A DNA stretch of 64,000 bases from Streptomyces anulatus. Lineage in GTDB: Bacteria; Actinomycetota; Actinomycetes; Streptomycetales; Streptomycetaceae. Made by a program: the position numbers and the translations under genes. Each line of letters begins with the position of its first letter. Within the stretch, counting starts at the first letter, position 1. Below the pieces are notes generated by a model, which searched no databases, was not told the DNA's origin, and worked only from the letters and a program-made list of their open reading frames with translations. The stretch lies in the NCBI RefSeq assembly GCF_000721175.1, contig NZ_JOEZ01000003.1:124001-188000 (forward strand). The letters are read 5' to 3'. Positions 19,966 to 29,232 of this stretch are shown piece by piece.

Positions 19966-21210
19966 GTGTCCATTCAGTTGCCGCCGTCCGCCGCTCCGCG
20001 ATCCGCCTACCCCGTGGAAGTGCTCCCCGCAGCGGTCCGTCACCGTCTGCTGGAGCTGGCGCAGGCCCAGGCCCCGGTGTCGGCCTACGTGTACGACGGT
20101 GCTGTCGCCGCCGAGCGTGCGCGCGAGTTGCGCAGGGCGCTTCCGGAATGGGCAGCCGTCTACTACGCCGTGAAGGCCAACTCCTTCCCGGGCGTCGTCC
20201 AGGCGCTGGCCCCGCATGTCGACGGCTTCGAGGTCGCTTCCTGCGCAGAGCTCGAACTCGCCGTATCGGCCAAGCCGGTGGCCGGAGATACCCCGGCCCC
20301 GGTGGTCGCCGCCGGGCCGGCGAAATCCGTCCCCGTCCTCACCGCCCTGGTCCGGGCGAAAGCCGAGGCGATCAATGCCGAGAGTCTCCTCGAACTGCAC
20401 CGGATCAGCCGGATAGCGGTCGGCGAAGGGCTCCGCGCCCGAGTGGCGCTTCGCGTCAATCCCGCGACGATCCCCGTCACCGGCTCGCTGCACATGGGAG
20501 GCGTGCCCTCCCAGTTCGGGGTGGCGGAGCCCGACGTGCCCGGGGTGCTGCGTGAGGCCCTACGGCTGCCGGGGCTGGACGTGATCGGCTTCCACATCCA
20601 CGCCGCGTCCAACAACCTCGATGCCGAGTCCCATGCCGCGTATCTGCGCTGGTGCGTGGAGTGGAGCGTGCGGACTGCCCAGGACAACGGGATCGAGCTG
20701 CGGCATATCGACATCGGCGGCGGCATCGGCGTCGCCTTCGAGGGCGAGAAGCCCTTCGACGTCGCCCGCTTCGGTGAACTGGCCGCGGCTGTCGAGGTCC
20801 CCGCGGGCGTGAAGGTGGTGCTGGAGCCCGGCCGCTTCCTGGTCGCGGACTGCGGCTGGTACGCCGCCGAGGTGACGGACGTGAAGGAGTCCTACGGCGA
20901 GGAGTTCGTGGTGCTGCGCGGCGGCATCAACCACTTCCAGCTCCCCACCTCCTGGGACATCGTCCACAACATGGCGGTGCTGCCCGTGGAGGACTGGCCC
21001 GAGGGGTGTCTCCGCCCTTGCGCCGAACAGACGCGTGTGACGGTCGTCGGCGAGCTGTGCACTCCGGAGGACACCCTTCTACGCGATGTCCTGGTGGACC
21101 GGATACGCGCCGGTGACCTGGTGGTGTTCCCGTACGCGGGCTCCTACGGCTGGGAGTTCGCCATGCACAGCTTCCTCGGCCACCCCGTCGCCGAGCGCCT
21201 TCTGCTCTGA
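19966..21210 (+). CDS. Type III PLP-dependent decarboxylase (DAP/ornithine decarboxylase fold) of a siderophore pathway
   Basis: This 414-residue protein starts at a GTG with a GAGG ribosome site about 8 bases upstream. The frame stays open to 19657 but has no better start. The alanine-racemase-like barrel holds the PLP lysine in YYAVKANSF (Lys70), the HIHAASNN segment, the phosphate loop DIGGGIGVAF, and EPGRFLV. GELCTPEDTLL near the C-terminus is the usual active-site cysteine region. The family decarboxylates ornithine, lysine or diaminopimelate, and SbnH-type members act on citryl-amino acids in siderophore assembly. Its substrate here cannot be read from sequence. It is first in an iron-regulated operon. 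Confidence 0.85.
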   Translation: MSIQLPPSAAPRSAYPVEVLPAAVRHRLLELAQAQAPVSAYVYDGAVAAERARELRRALPEWAAVYYAVKANSFPGVVQALAPHVDGFEVASCAELELAVSAKPVAGDTPAPVVAAGPAKSVPVLTALVRAKAEAINAESLLELHRISRIAVGEGLRARVALRVNPATIPVTGSLHMGGVPSQFGVAEPDVPGVLREALRLPGLDVIGFHIHAASNNLDAESHAAYLRWCVEWSVRTAQDNGIELRHIDIGGGIGVAFEGEKPFDVARFGELAAAVEVPAGVKVVLEPGRFLVADCGWYAAEVTDVKESYGEEFVVLRGGINHFQLPTSWDIVHNMAVLPVEDWPEGCLRPCAEQTRVTVVGELCTPEDTLLRDVLVDRIRAGDLVVFPYAGSYGWEFAMHSFLGHPVAERLLL

Positions 21211-21304
21211 GGCGCCGGCGGCCCCGTCCGGGCCGTACCGGGCCTCGGGTTCCTCGTCGCCACCCGCTCGCTTCCCCACCCTCCCCATCCTGGAGCCGTA
21301 CATC

Positions 21305-22702
21305 ATGACCGTGCACCCCGCCGAACGAACCGACGCCGAACGCACTACGGGACAGGCCGACGCCATCCTGCGGCGCCAGCGCACCCGGGAGTCCTCGGCC
21401 CGCACGTACGCCCGGTCGTTCCCGATCGTTCCGGCCCGCGCACAGGGCATGAACCTCGAGGGCACAGACGGCCGCCGCTACCTCGACTGCCTCTCCGGAG
21501 CCGGCACTCTGGCCCTCGGCCACAACCACCCGGTCGTACTGGAGGCCATTCAGCGGACCATCAACAGTGGCGCGCCGCTGCACGTCCTGGACCTGGCGAC
21601 CCCGGAGAAGGACGAATTCACCGACGCACTGTTCGCCACCCTGCCCAGCGGCTTCGCGGACAAGGCCCGCATCCACTTCTGCGGGCCCGCCGGAACCGAC
21701 GCGGTCGAGGCCGCGTTCAAGCTGATGCAGACCGCCACAGGGCGGCACGGGCTGCTCGCCTTCACTGGCGCGTACCACGGGATGACGGCGGCAGCCCTGG
21801 CCGCTTCCGGCGGTGTCACCACCAAGCAGCCGGTACCGGGGATCGCCGCCGACGTCACCCGGCTGCCCTACCCGTACCCCTACCGCTGCCCGTTCGGTGT
21901 CGGCGGGGAGCGCGGCGCGCAGCTGTCCACCGCATACACCGAGCGCCTGCTGGACGACCCGAACGGCGGAGTCGTCCCGCCCGCCGCGATGATCCTCGAA
22001 GCGGTGCAGGGCGAGGGCGGCGCCGTACCGGCCCCGGACGCCTGGCTGCGCGAGATGCGGCGTATCACCATGGAGCGGGACATCCCGCTGATCGTCGACG
22101 AGGTACAGACCGGCGTCGGACGCACGGGCGCTTTCTGGGCCGTGGAGCACAGCGGGATCGTGCCGGACGCAGTGGTGATGTCCAAGGCGATCGGCGGCAG
22201 CCTGCCGCTCGCGGTACTCGTCTACCACGAGGACTACGACGGCTGGCTGCCCGGCGCCCACACCGGCACCTTCCGCGGCAACACCCTCGCCATGGCGACC
22301 GGTACGGCTACCCTGCGGTACGTCGCCGAGGAGGGCCTGGCCGGGCGGGCGGCCACCGTCGGCGCCCGGATGACGGACCGGCTGGAAGGTCTGCGGAGCG
22401 AACTCCCCGCGATCGGTGACGTTCGCGGTCGCGGCCTGATGATCGGTGTCGAGCTGGTCGACCCCGAGGCCGAACCCGACTCCTGCGGCGCCCGGCCGGT
22501 CGCCCCGCGGGTGGCCGCGCAGGTACGGGCCGCATGCCTTGAGCGCGGCCTGATCGTGGAGTTGGGAGGTCGCTACGACTCGACCGTGAGGCTGCTGCCG
22601 CCGCTGATCATCACCGACGAGCAGGTCGAAGCGGTGCTGGACCGGCTCACCGACGCCATCGCCACGGTGACGACGCCGCACGTTCCGGGCGGGCGGGCAT
22701 GA
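21305..22702 (+). CDS. Diaminobutyrate-2-oxoglutarate aminotransferase (RhbA/DABA-AT type)
   Basis: This 465-residue fold-type I, class III aminotransferase has FCGPAGTDAVEAA near residue 120, the PLP aspartate in LIVDEVQTGVGRTG, and the Schiff-base lysine in VMSKAIGGSLPL (about Lys293). The family makes L-2,4-diaminobutyrate from aspartate semialdehyde and glutamate. The next gene is the matching decarboxylase, so the product 1,3-diaminopropane is the likely diamine building block of the siderophore. The stop overlaps the next start by four bases. Confidence 0.92.
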   Translation: MTVHPAERTDAERTTGQADAILRRQRTRESSARTYARSFPIVPARAQGMNLEGTDGRRYLDCLSGAGTLALGHNHPVVLEAIQRTINSGAPLHVLDLATPEKDEFTDALFATLPSGFADKARIHFCGPAGTDAVEAAFKLMQTATGRHGLLAFTGAYHGMTAAALAASGGVTTKQPVPGIAADVTRLPYPYPYRCPFGVGGERGAQLSTAYTERLLDDPNGGVVPPAAMILEAVQGEGGAVPAPDAWLREMRRITMERDIPLIVDEVQTGVGRTGAFWAVEHSGIVPDAVVMSKAIGGSLPLAVLVYHEDYDGWLPGAHTGTFRGNTLAMATGTATLRYVAEEGLAGRAATVGARMTDRLEGLRSELPAIGDVRGRGLMIGVELVDPEAEPDSCGARPVAPRVAAQVRAACLERGLIVELGGRYDSTVRLLPPLIITDEQVEAVLDRLTDAIATVTTPHVPGGRA

Positions 22703-24387
22703 CGAGCGAGATACCCGGCCCGGGGCCGGCCACCGGTGACTTCGACGCAGCCCTGAAAACGTACGACGCGGAGACCGCGCCCGGGCAGACCGGCGGAATC
22801 CATACGCGCGGCGGATTGAGCCTCGTCCCTGAACCCGCCTCGGCGGGGGCCGGCCCTCTGGGCGAGGCCGTGGCCGGGCTGCTCGGCAGCGCCGCACCGT
22901 CGGGCAACCAGGTCCGGAAGACGGCACTGTCCGGAGGCGCGGAGGGCCCCGTCGCACTGGAGCCGCTGGTGCAGGCCGTCCTGGAGGCCCTCGCCAAAGG
23001 CGCCGTGCGGCGCGGCGGACCCGTTCCCACCGGGACGCCCGAGGACCTGGCCGCGGAGGTCGCGCGGGTGTTCGCCGAGGCGGACGGCGACGACGCCCTG
23101 CACCAGCTGACCGAACTCCTGGCGTACGGCAGCGCCGACCCCGCCGACCCGTCCTGCGCCGCGCATCTCCATTGCCCGCCGCTGGCCGTGGCCGTCGCCG
23201 CCGATCTCGCCGTCGCCGCGCTCAACCCCTCCCAGGACTCCTGGGACCAGGCGCCCGCCGCCACGGCTGTGGAGACCTTGCTGCTCCAGGAGTTGGCACA
23301 GCTCGTCGGGTACGACCCAGCGGAAGCCGCCGGCGTGCTCACCTCGGGCGGCACCGAGTCCAACCTCATGGGCCTGATGCTGGCCCGCGACCGCGTGCTG
23401 GGCCGGGCGGCCGAGCGTCAGATCGAGCTGAGTGGAGTACCGGGCACCGGCCCGCGTCCGCGGATCTTCGCCTCCGCCGCCGCCCACTTCTCGGTCCAGC
23501 GGTCGGCCGCGCTGCTGGGTCTCGGGGAGAACGCGGTCGTCCCCGTGCCGGTCGACCGCGAGCTGCGGATGAAGCCGGAGGCGCTGGCGTCCGCTCTGCG
23601 CGACTGCGTCGCGCGGGGTGAGGTGCCGGTGGCGGTCGTGGCCACCGCCGGCACCACCGACACCGGTGCGGTCGACCCGCTGCGCACCTGCGCGGCGCTG
23701 GCCGCCGAGTACGGCGCCTGGCTGCACGTGGACGCCGCCTACGGCGGCGGCGCACTGCTGTCCGACGAACTCGCCCCACTGGTCGGCGGCATCGCGCTGG
23801 CCGACTCCGTATCCCTGGACTGGCACAAGCTGGGCTGGCAGCCGGTCGCCGCGGGCATCTTCCTGGTCCGGCGGGCGGAAACCTACGCCTCACTCGCACG
23901 ACGGGCGGTGTACCTCAACCCGCAGGACGACGAGGACGCCGGCTACCCCAGCCTCCTCGGCCTCTCGTTGCGCACCACCCGTCGCGCCGACGCCTTCAAG
24001 ATCGCCGTCACGCTGCGCACACTGGGCCGCGAGGGCCTGGGCCGGCTCGTGGATGCCTGCCATGAGCTGGCGCGCGGCGGTGCGGAGGCCGTACGGGCGC
24101 ATCCCCGGCTGGAGTTGCACGCCGATCCCGTCCTGACGGCCTTCCTCTTCCGCTACTTGCCCGAGGGCGCCGACCCCGAGCACACCGACCGGGTGAACGC
24201 GGCGCTGCGGCGCAGGCTGCTGCGCGAGGGCCGGGCGGTCGTCGGCCGCACCGAGCTCCCGGGCGAGGGGCCGGGCCGGGTCCGCCTGAAGCTCACGCTG
24301 CTCAACCCGCACACCACTCCCGCCGAGGTCGAGCGACTGCTGCACGCGGTCGCCGCATCGGGCCAGGCCGAGGAGGAGAACCGGTGA
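22699..24387 (+). CDS. L-2,4-diaminobutyrate decarboxylase (RhbB type)
   Basis: This 562-residue group II PLP decarboxylase has SGGTESNLMGLMLAR, the histidine of AAHFSVQRSAALLG, HVDAAYGGG, and the PLP lysine in LDWHKLGW (Lys377). It converts diaminobutyrate to 1,3-diaminopropane. ATGA coupling links it to the aminotransferase before it, and a GTGA overlap links it to the synthetase after it. The pair corresponds to rhbA-rhbB of rhizobactin/schizokinen-type pathways. Confidence 0.9.
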   Translation: MTSEIPGPGPATGDFDAALKTYDAETAPGQTGGIHTRGGLSLVPEPASAGAGPLGEAVAGLLGSAAPSGNQVRKTALSGGAEGPVALEPLVQAVLEALAKGAVRRGGPVPTGTPEDLAAEVARVFAEADGDDALHQLTELLAYGSADPADPSCAAHLHCPPLAVAVAADLAVAALNPSQDSWDQAPAATAVETLLLQELAQLVGYDPAEAAGVLTSGGTESNLMGLMLARDRVLGRAAERQIELSGVPGTGPRPRIFASAAAHFSVQRSAALLGLGENAVVPVPVDRELRMKPEALASALRDCVARGEVPVAVVATAGTTDTGAVDPLRTCAALAAEYGAWLHVDAAYGGGALLSDELAPLVGGIALADSVSLDWHKLGWQPVAAGIFLVRRAETYASLARRAVYLNPQDDEDAGYPSLLGLSLRTTRRADAFKIAVTLRTLGREGLGRLVDACHELARGGAEAVRAHPRLELHADPVLTAFLFRYLPEGADPEHTDRVNAALRRRLLREGRAVVGRTELPGEGPGRVRLKLTLLNPHTTPAEVERLLHAVAASGQAEEENR

Positions 24388-26330
24388 ACCGGCCCGACGA
24401 CGCCCGTACGGCGCGGCCGGCACCGCCCATGGCAGGGGCGCCCGCATCCGGCACCGTACGTCTGGAGGGCACTGCCCCGGCGTCCCCGGACGGGTTGCCG
24501 TCCGGGCCCGGCGCCCGGGGGAGTGCTGCTGACATCCCGTCACCCCGGTCTCATGGGACCGGCCCGGACCCGCTGGACGACGCCGACCCCCTCCGCGCGG
24601 GAGATGCCGCGGCGATGGAGACGCTGCTGCGCGCCTACGTACGCGAGACCGGCACCGAGGTGCCGGAGACCGGGCAGGCACTGCTGATCGGCCTGCCCGC
24701 CAGCCGGCTCACCCTGTTGGTTCCTGTGCGGTACCGGTCGGCCACCGGCTGGCATCGCTTCGGTGCGCCCAGCCTGGTCACAGCCGATGGCGACGACGGC
24801 GACCGCCTTCCGGCCGACGCGGCATTGGTGGCGGCGGCACTGATCCGGCAGACCACGCTGGGCCGCGGTGTGCTCCCGCACCACGGGGGCGACGCCGCCG
24901 CCCGGGTGCTGAACTCCGCTCGGCGCACCGCCACGCACATCGCCCACCGGCGCGCCGAGGGCGAGCACGGCCAGGGGCCGACGCCGTTCCTCGACAGCGA
25001 GCAGGCGCTGTTGCTGGGCCATCCGTTCCATCCCGCGCCCAAGAGCCGCGAGGAGGCGTCGGAGGCCGAGCTGGAGGCGTACTCGCCCGAGCTGCGCGGC
25101 TCGTTCCCGCTGCACTGGTTCGCCGCCCACCCGGATGTCGTGGTCGGCGGGAGCGCGGACGGCCGTTCGCCCGCGCAGCTGCTGCGTCCGCTCGCCGCCG
25201 GGCTGAAGGTGCCCGACGGCATGGTCGCGGTGCCCGCGCATCCCTGGCAGGCCCGGGAGGTGCTGGCCCGTCCGGAGGTCGCCGCGCTCGTCGACGCCGG
25301 ACTGCTCCGTCCGCTCGGTGCGGCCGGCCCAGCCTGGTACCCCACGTCCTCGGTGCGTACTGTCCAGCGGCCGGACGCCGAGGTGATGCTGAAGCTGTCC
25401 CTCGGTATGCGGATCACCAACTCCCGGCGGAACAACCTGCGCAGCGAGATGCGTCTCGGCGTAAGGGCCACGCAGTTGCTGGCCGCGGGCCCCGGGGACT
25501 GGCTCCGTGCCGAGCATCCGGAGTTCGGCATCCTGCGCGAGTTCGCCTGGGTTTCGGTCGGAGTCGAAGGCCCGGAAACGGGTCTGGAGACCGCGATCCG
25601 TGACAACCCCTTCCGAGGCGGCGGCAACGGCGCGCCCGAAGGGCTGTGCGTGGCGGGCCTGCTGGCCGAGCGGACCGGTCCCGGCGACGGTTCCCCGCCG
25701 CAGCACCGCGCCTTGCTGTGTGAGGCGATCGAGCGCGCCGCCCGCGCGTTCGGCATCCCGGTGGCCGAGGCGTCGGAGCGTTGGCTGGCCCGCTACCTGG
25801 ATGTACTGGTCGCTCCCCTGATCCGTCTTCAGGCGCGGTACGGCATCGCTCTGGAGCCTCACCACCAGAACACCCTGGTGGCCCTCGACACTCATGGACT
25901 GCCCCGCGCGGGCTGGTACCGGGACAGCCAGGGGTACTACCTTGCCGCTTCCCGCGCCGACGACATCGAGCGGCTCCTGCCCGGCGCCACGGATGGCGTC
26001 GAGCTGGTATTCGACGACGCCTTCGTCGACGAGCGGGTGGCCTACTACCTCGGCATCAACAACCTGCTCGGTCTCGTCGGAGCGTTCGGCGCGCTCGGAC
26101 TGGCCGACGAGGGCCACCTGCTGCGCGTCTGCCGCACCGCACTGGAGCGACTGCGCACGGCCGAGCCCGCCGCCAAAGGCCTGCTGGACCTGCTGCTCGA
26201 CGCACCCGTACTGCGCTGCAAGGGCAACTACCTGACCTGCGTGGACGGGCTCGACGAACTCGTCGGCGACGTCCACACCCAGTCCGTCTACATCGATCTC
26301 CCCAACCCCCTCACGGAGGCCCAGCGGTGA
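24384..26330 (+). CDS. NRPS-independent siderophore synthetase (IucA/IucC family), first copy
   Basis: This 648-residue protein has a non-conserved Pro/Ala-rich N-terminal extension of about 75 residues. The IucA/IucC core shows LLGHPFHPAPKSREEAS, AVPAHPWQAREVL, KLSLGMRITNSRRNN and LEPHHQNTLVAL, with a ferric-reductase-like C-terminal motif ending CKGNYLTC. Such enzymes adenylate citrate or another carboxylate and join it to an amine or hydroxylamine. It probably forms the first or second citrate-diamine amide. GTG start inside the preceding stop; GTGA overlap with the monooxygenase. Confidence 0.9.
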   Translation: MNRPDDARTARPAPPMAGAPASGTVRLEGTAPASPDGLPSGPGARGSAADIPSPRSHGTGPDPLDDADPLRAGDAAAMETLLRAYVRETGTEVPETGQALLIGLPASRLTLLVPVRYRSATGWHRFGAPSLVTADGDDGDRLPADAALVAAALIRQTTLGRGVLPHHGGDAAARVLNSARRTATHIAHRRAEGEHGQGPTPFLDSEQALLLGHPFHPAPKSREEASEAELEAYSPELRGSFPLHWFAAHPDVVVGGSADGRSPAQLLRPLAAGLKVPDGMVAVPAHPWQAREVLARPEVAALVDAGLLRPLGAAGPAWYPTSSVRTVQRPDAEVMLKLSLGMRITNSRRNNLRSEMRLGVRATQLLAAGPGDWLRAEHPEFGILREFAWVSVGVEGPETGLETAIRDNPFRGGGNGAPEGLCVAGLLAERTGPGDGSPPQHRALLCEAIERAARAFGIPVAEASERWLARYLDVLVAPLIRLQARYGIALEPHHQNTLVALDTHGLPRAGWYRDSQGYYLAASRADDIERLLPGATDGVELVFDDAFVDERVAYYLGINNLLGLVGAFGALGLADEGHLLRVCRTALERLRTAEPAAKGLLDLLLDAPVLRCKGNYLTCVDGLDELVGDVHTQSVYIDLPNPLTEAQR

Positions 26331-27742
26331 CCGCCCTCTCGACTTCCGACGACCGGAATCTCCCGTATGACCTGGTCGGCATCGGAATCGGCCCGTTCAA
26401 CCTGTCCCTGGCCGCGCTGGCGGACGGTGTACCGGGCTTCCGTTCCCTGTTCCTGGACGCCAAGCCGGCGTTCTCCTGGCATCCGGGCCTGCTGATGGAG
26501 GGAACGACACTTCAGGTGCCGTTTCTCGCCGATCTGGTCACCATGGCGGACCCGACCAGCCCGTGGTCGTATCTGAACTACCTCCGCTCCCACGATCGGA
26601 TGTTCAAGTTCTTCTTCTCCGAGCGCTTCCACATTCCGCGCCGTGAGTACGATCACTACTGCCGCTGGGTTGCCGAGCGGCTGCCCTCATGCCGCTTCGA
26701 CGCCGAAGTCACTGCGCTGGAGTGGGACGAGAAGGCGGACGCGTTCGCTGTCGTGCACCGATCCGCCTCCGGCGCCGAGACCCGCGTCCTGGCCCGCCAG
26801 GTCGTGCTGGGTGTGGGCACCAACCCTGTCGTTCCCGAGCCACTGCGGCCGCTGCTGACCGACGCCCACGCGGGCCGTGTGCTGCACAGCGCGGACTACC
26901 GCACGTACCGCGCCCGGCTGGCCGCCACCGACGACGTCACGGTCATCGGCGCGGGGCAGTCCGGCGCCGAGGTCGCGCTCGACCTGCTCCGCCACCAGGA
27001 CGGCGACGGCCAGGGCGGCCCGTACGTCCGCTGGCTGGCCCGCACCACGGCCTTCGCGCCGATGGAGTACTCGAAGATAGGCCTGGAGCACTTCACCCCG
27101 GACTACATCCGCTACTTCCGCGAGCTCCCCGAGGTCACGCGCGAACGGCTGGTGCGGGAGCAGTGGCAGCTCTACAAGGGCGTGAGCCAGGAGACGCTGG
27201 GGGAGATCTACGACGAGCTGTACGAGCGCACCATCGGGGGTGGCGAGCCGCGCGCCACCCTGCAGCCGGGCGTGGAGATCGTCGCGGCCAAGGCCGACGG
27301 TAAGGGGTACCTGCTCACCTGCCGGCCTCAACAGCAGGATTCGCTCTTCGAGGTCCGGACCTCCGCCGTGGTCTCCGCCACCGGCTATACCGCCTCCCGT
27401 CCGTCGTTCCTGGAGTCGATGGGCGACCTGGTCGACTGGGACGACAGGGGCCGCTACCAGATCGACGGGGAGTACCGGGTCGCGCTCGACCCGCGGGTTT
27501 CCGGCTCGCTCTACGTCCAGAACGCCGAGATGCACACGCACGGCGTGGGCGCTCCCGACCTCACCCTCGGCGCCTGGCGCGCTGCGACCATCCTCAACGC
27601 CACGGCCGGACGCGACGTACTGCCCGTTGCCCCGCGGCAGGCGTTCACGACCTTCGGCGCACCGCAGTCGCCGACGTCCGCCCCGCCTGCGACGGCCGTC
27701 CCGGACGGGGCCGCGGCCACATCCTCCGGTACGCCGCGATGA
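26327..27742 (+). CDS. Diamine/lysine N-hydroxylating monooxygenase (IucD/RhbE/PvdA family)
   Basis: This 471-residue flavoprotein has the FAD motif VGIGIGPFNLSLAAL at its N-terminus, the substrate segment FLADLVTMADPTSPWSYLNY, the NADPH motif VIGAGQSGAEVALDLL near residue 205, and a C-terminal SATGYTAS. It hydroxylates a terminal amine, here probably 1,3-diaminopropane, giving the hydroxamate precursor. The product would normally be acylated next, but no acyltransferase gene is present in the operon. It overlaps the exporter gene by four bases. Confidence 0.92.
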   Translation: MTALSTSDDRNLPYDLVGIGIGPFNLSLAALADGVPGFRSLFLDAKPAFSWHPGLLMEGTTLQVPFLADLVTMADPTSPWSYLNYLRSHDRMFKFFFSERFHIPRREYDHYCRWVAERLPSCRFDAEVTALEWDEKADAFAVVHRSASGAETRVLARQVVLGVGTNPVVPEPLRPLLTDAHAGRVLHSADYRTYRARLAATDDVTVIGAGQSGAEVALDLLRHQDGDGQGGPYVRWLARTTAFAPMEYSKIGLEHFTPDYIRYFRELPEVTRERLVREQWQLYKGVSQETLGEIYDELYERTIGGGEPRATLQPGVEIVAAKADGKGYLLTCRPQQQDSLFEVRTSAVVSATGYTASRPSFLESMGDLVDWDDRGRYQIDGEYRVALDPRVSGSLYVQNAEMHTHGVGAPDLTLGAWRAATILNATAGRDVLPVAPRQAFTTFGAPQSPTSAPPATAVPDGAAATSSGTPR

Positions 27743-29232
27743 CGGTTGTGGAACAGGCCGGGACACCGGCCCGGGGTGGAGCGGCACGCCGCGCCAAGAC
27801 GGTGCTCATATCCGTCATAGGGCTGCACCTGGTCGCCGAGACCGCACTGACGCCGTTCCTCCCTCAGCTGTTCGAGCGGCTGTACGGCATCGAGGACCCG
27901 GAAGCGACCGGGCTGTACATCTGGATCTGCCGCATCGTCGGGCTCGCCGCCCTCCCTCTGTGGGGGCTGGCGGCCCGGCGCTGGCCGCTGCACAAGCTGG
28001 TGCTGGCCGGGCTGTGCGGGTCCGCCGTTCTTGACCTGCTGCTCGGTCTGGCACCCAGCTATGCCGCGTACACGGTGCTGTCGACGCTCATCGTGATGAC
28101 CAACAGCGCCCTGCTGCTGGCCTATCCGGCTTTCATCGCCGAGCACGGCGACGAATCGGAGGGCGGCGAGCGGGCCCGGCTGGCCGGGGTGTGCACGCTG
28201 GTGGTCGTCTTCCATCTGTCCGTCGTGGTTTCCACGATGGTGGGTGCCGGAGTCCTCGCGCTTCCGGAACCCCGCATCGGTATCTCGGCGTTCGCGGTCC
28301 TGGACACGCTCCTGGCGGTGCTGACGTACCGCATCCTGGGCAGGCGCCCGGACGTGAAAGCCGCCGAATCCGCCGAATCCGCTGAATCCGCCGCGGACGG
28401 CTCCACGGCCGGCGATGGCCAGGACACCGACGGCGCGTCGGGCACGGCGCCGGACTCGCCCGGCCCGGTCGTGCGCGGGCCGTCAAGCCGCCTCACCTGG
28501 TTCACGATGCTCGCCTACGCCGCGCTGATCGGCGTCGCCTTCGACTTCTCGGTCAATGTCGCGCGGCCCTTCTTCACCGAGTTCGCCGACAGCCTCGGCA
28601 GCGGATCGGTCGGGTCCGCCGTGCTGTTCTTCCTGCCGAGCGTCTCCGCCCTGGCTGTGCTGCCCCTGGTGCGCCGCTGCCACGACCGGTTCGGTGACCG
28701 GCTGCTGCCGCTTGCTCTGGCAGTGGGCGCGGCCGGGATGGCCTGGTCGTGGCTGGCCGACTCGCTGCCCGGCCTGGTCGGCGGCCGGCTGCTGTACGGC
28801 GTGGGGCTCGGCCTCGCCCAGGTCGCCGTCGAGCTGCGGATGTTCCGCGCGACCGGCACGAAGGGCCCGGCGTTCACCGCGGTGGAGACTGTCCGGTCCG
28901 CCGGTCTGCTCGCTGCGCCGCTGGCCGCCACGGCTGCGGTCTCCCACGACCTGGCGCTGCCCCTCGCTGTCGCCGCGGCCGTGCAGGTATGCGCCGTCGC
29001 CCTGTCCGTGCGGCGCTTCCGCAACGCCGCTCCACAAGCCGGCGCGCGGCGGGCGGGACGGGTGTCGCCCGACCCGGACGTGCCCGCGGTCAGGCGTGAC
29101 GATGTGCCGAAACCGCAGGCCGACGCGACTACGACCAGCATGCCCGCCTCTGTGCGGTCCGGCGCCGTTGATTCCACGCCTTCCCTGATGGCCACCGCCT
29201 CCCCCGCGTACTCCGAGGAGAACCACCGATGA
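27739..29232 (+). CDS. MFS transporter, probable siderophore exporter
   Basis: This 497-residue protein has twelve predicted membrane segments in two halves. The halves are separated by a long hydrophilic loop (about residues 205-250) containing a tandem AESAESAESAA run coded by repeated nine-base units at 28,363-28,390. Its place inside the biosynthetic operon, with four-base overlaps on both sides, makes export of the siderophore the most likely role. A polar C-terminal tail of about 60 residues is unusual for the family and may be disordered. Confidence 0.82.
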   Translation: MTVVEQAGTPARGGAARRAKTVLISVIGLHLVAETALTPFLPQLFERLYGIEDPEATGLYIWICRIVGLAALPLWGLAARRWPLHKLVLAGLCGSAVLDLLLGLAPSYAAYTVLSTLIVMTNSALLLAYPAFIAEHGDESEGGERARLAGVCTLVVVFHLSVVVSTMVGAGVLALPEPRIGISAFAVLDTLLAVLTYRILGRRPDVKAAESAESAESAADGSTAGDGQDTDGASGTAPDSPGPVVRGPSSRLTWFTMLAYAALIGVAFDFSVNVARPFFTEFADSLGSGSVGSAVLFFLPSVSALAVLPLVRRCHDRFGDRLLPLALAVGAAGMAWSWLADSLPGLVGGRLLYGVGLGLAQVAVELRMFRATGTKGPAFTAVETVRSAGLLAAPLAATAAVSHDLALPLAVAAAVQVCAVALSVRRFRNAAPQAGARRAGRVSPDPDVPAVRRDDVPKPQADATTTSMPASVRSGAVDSTPSLMATASPAYSEENHR

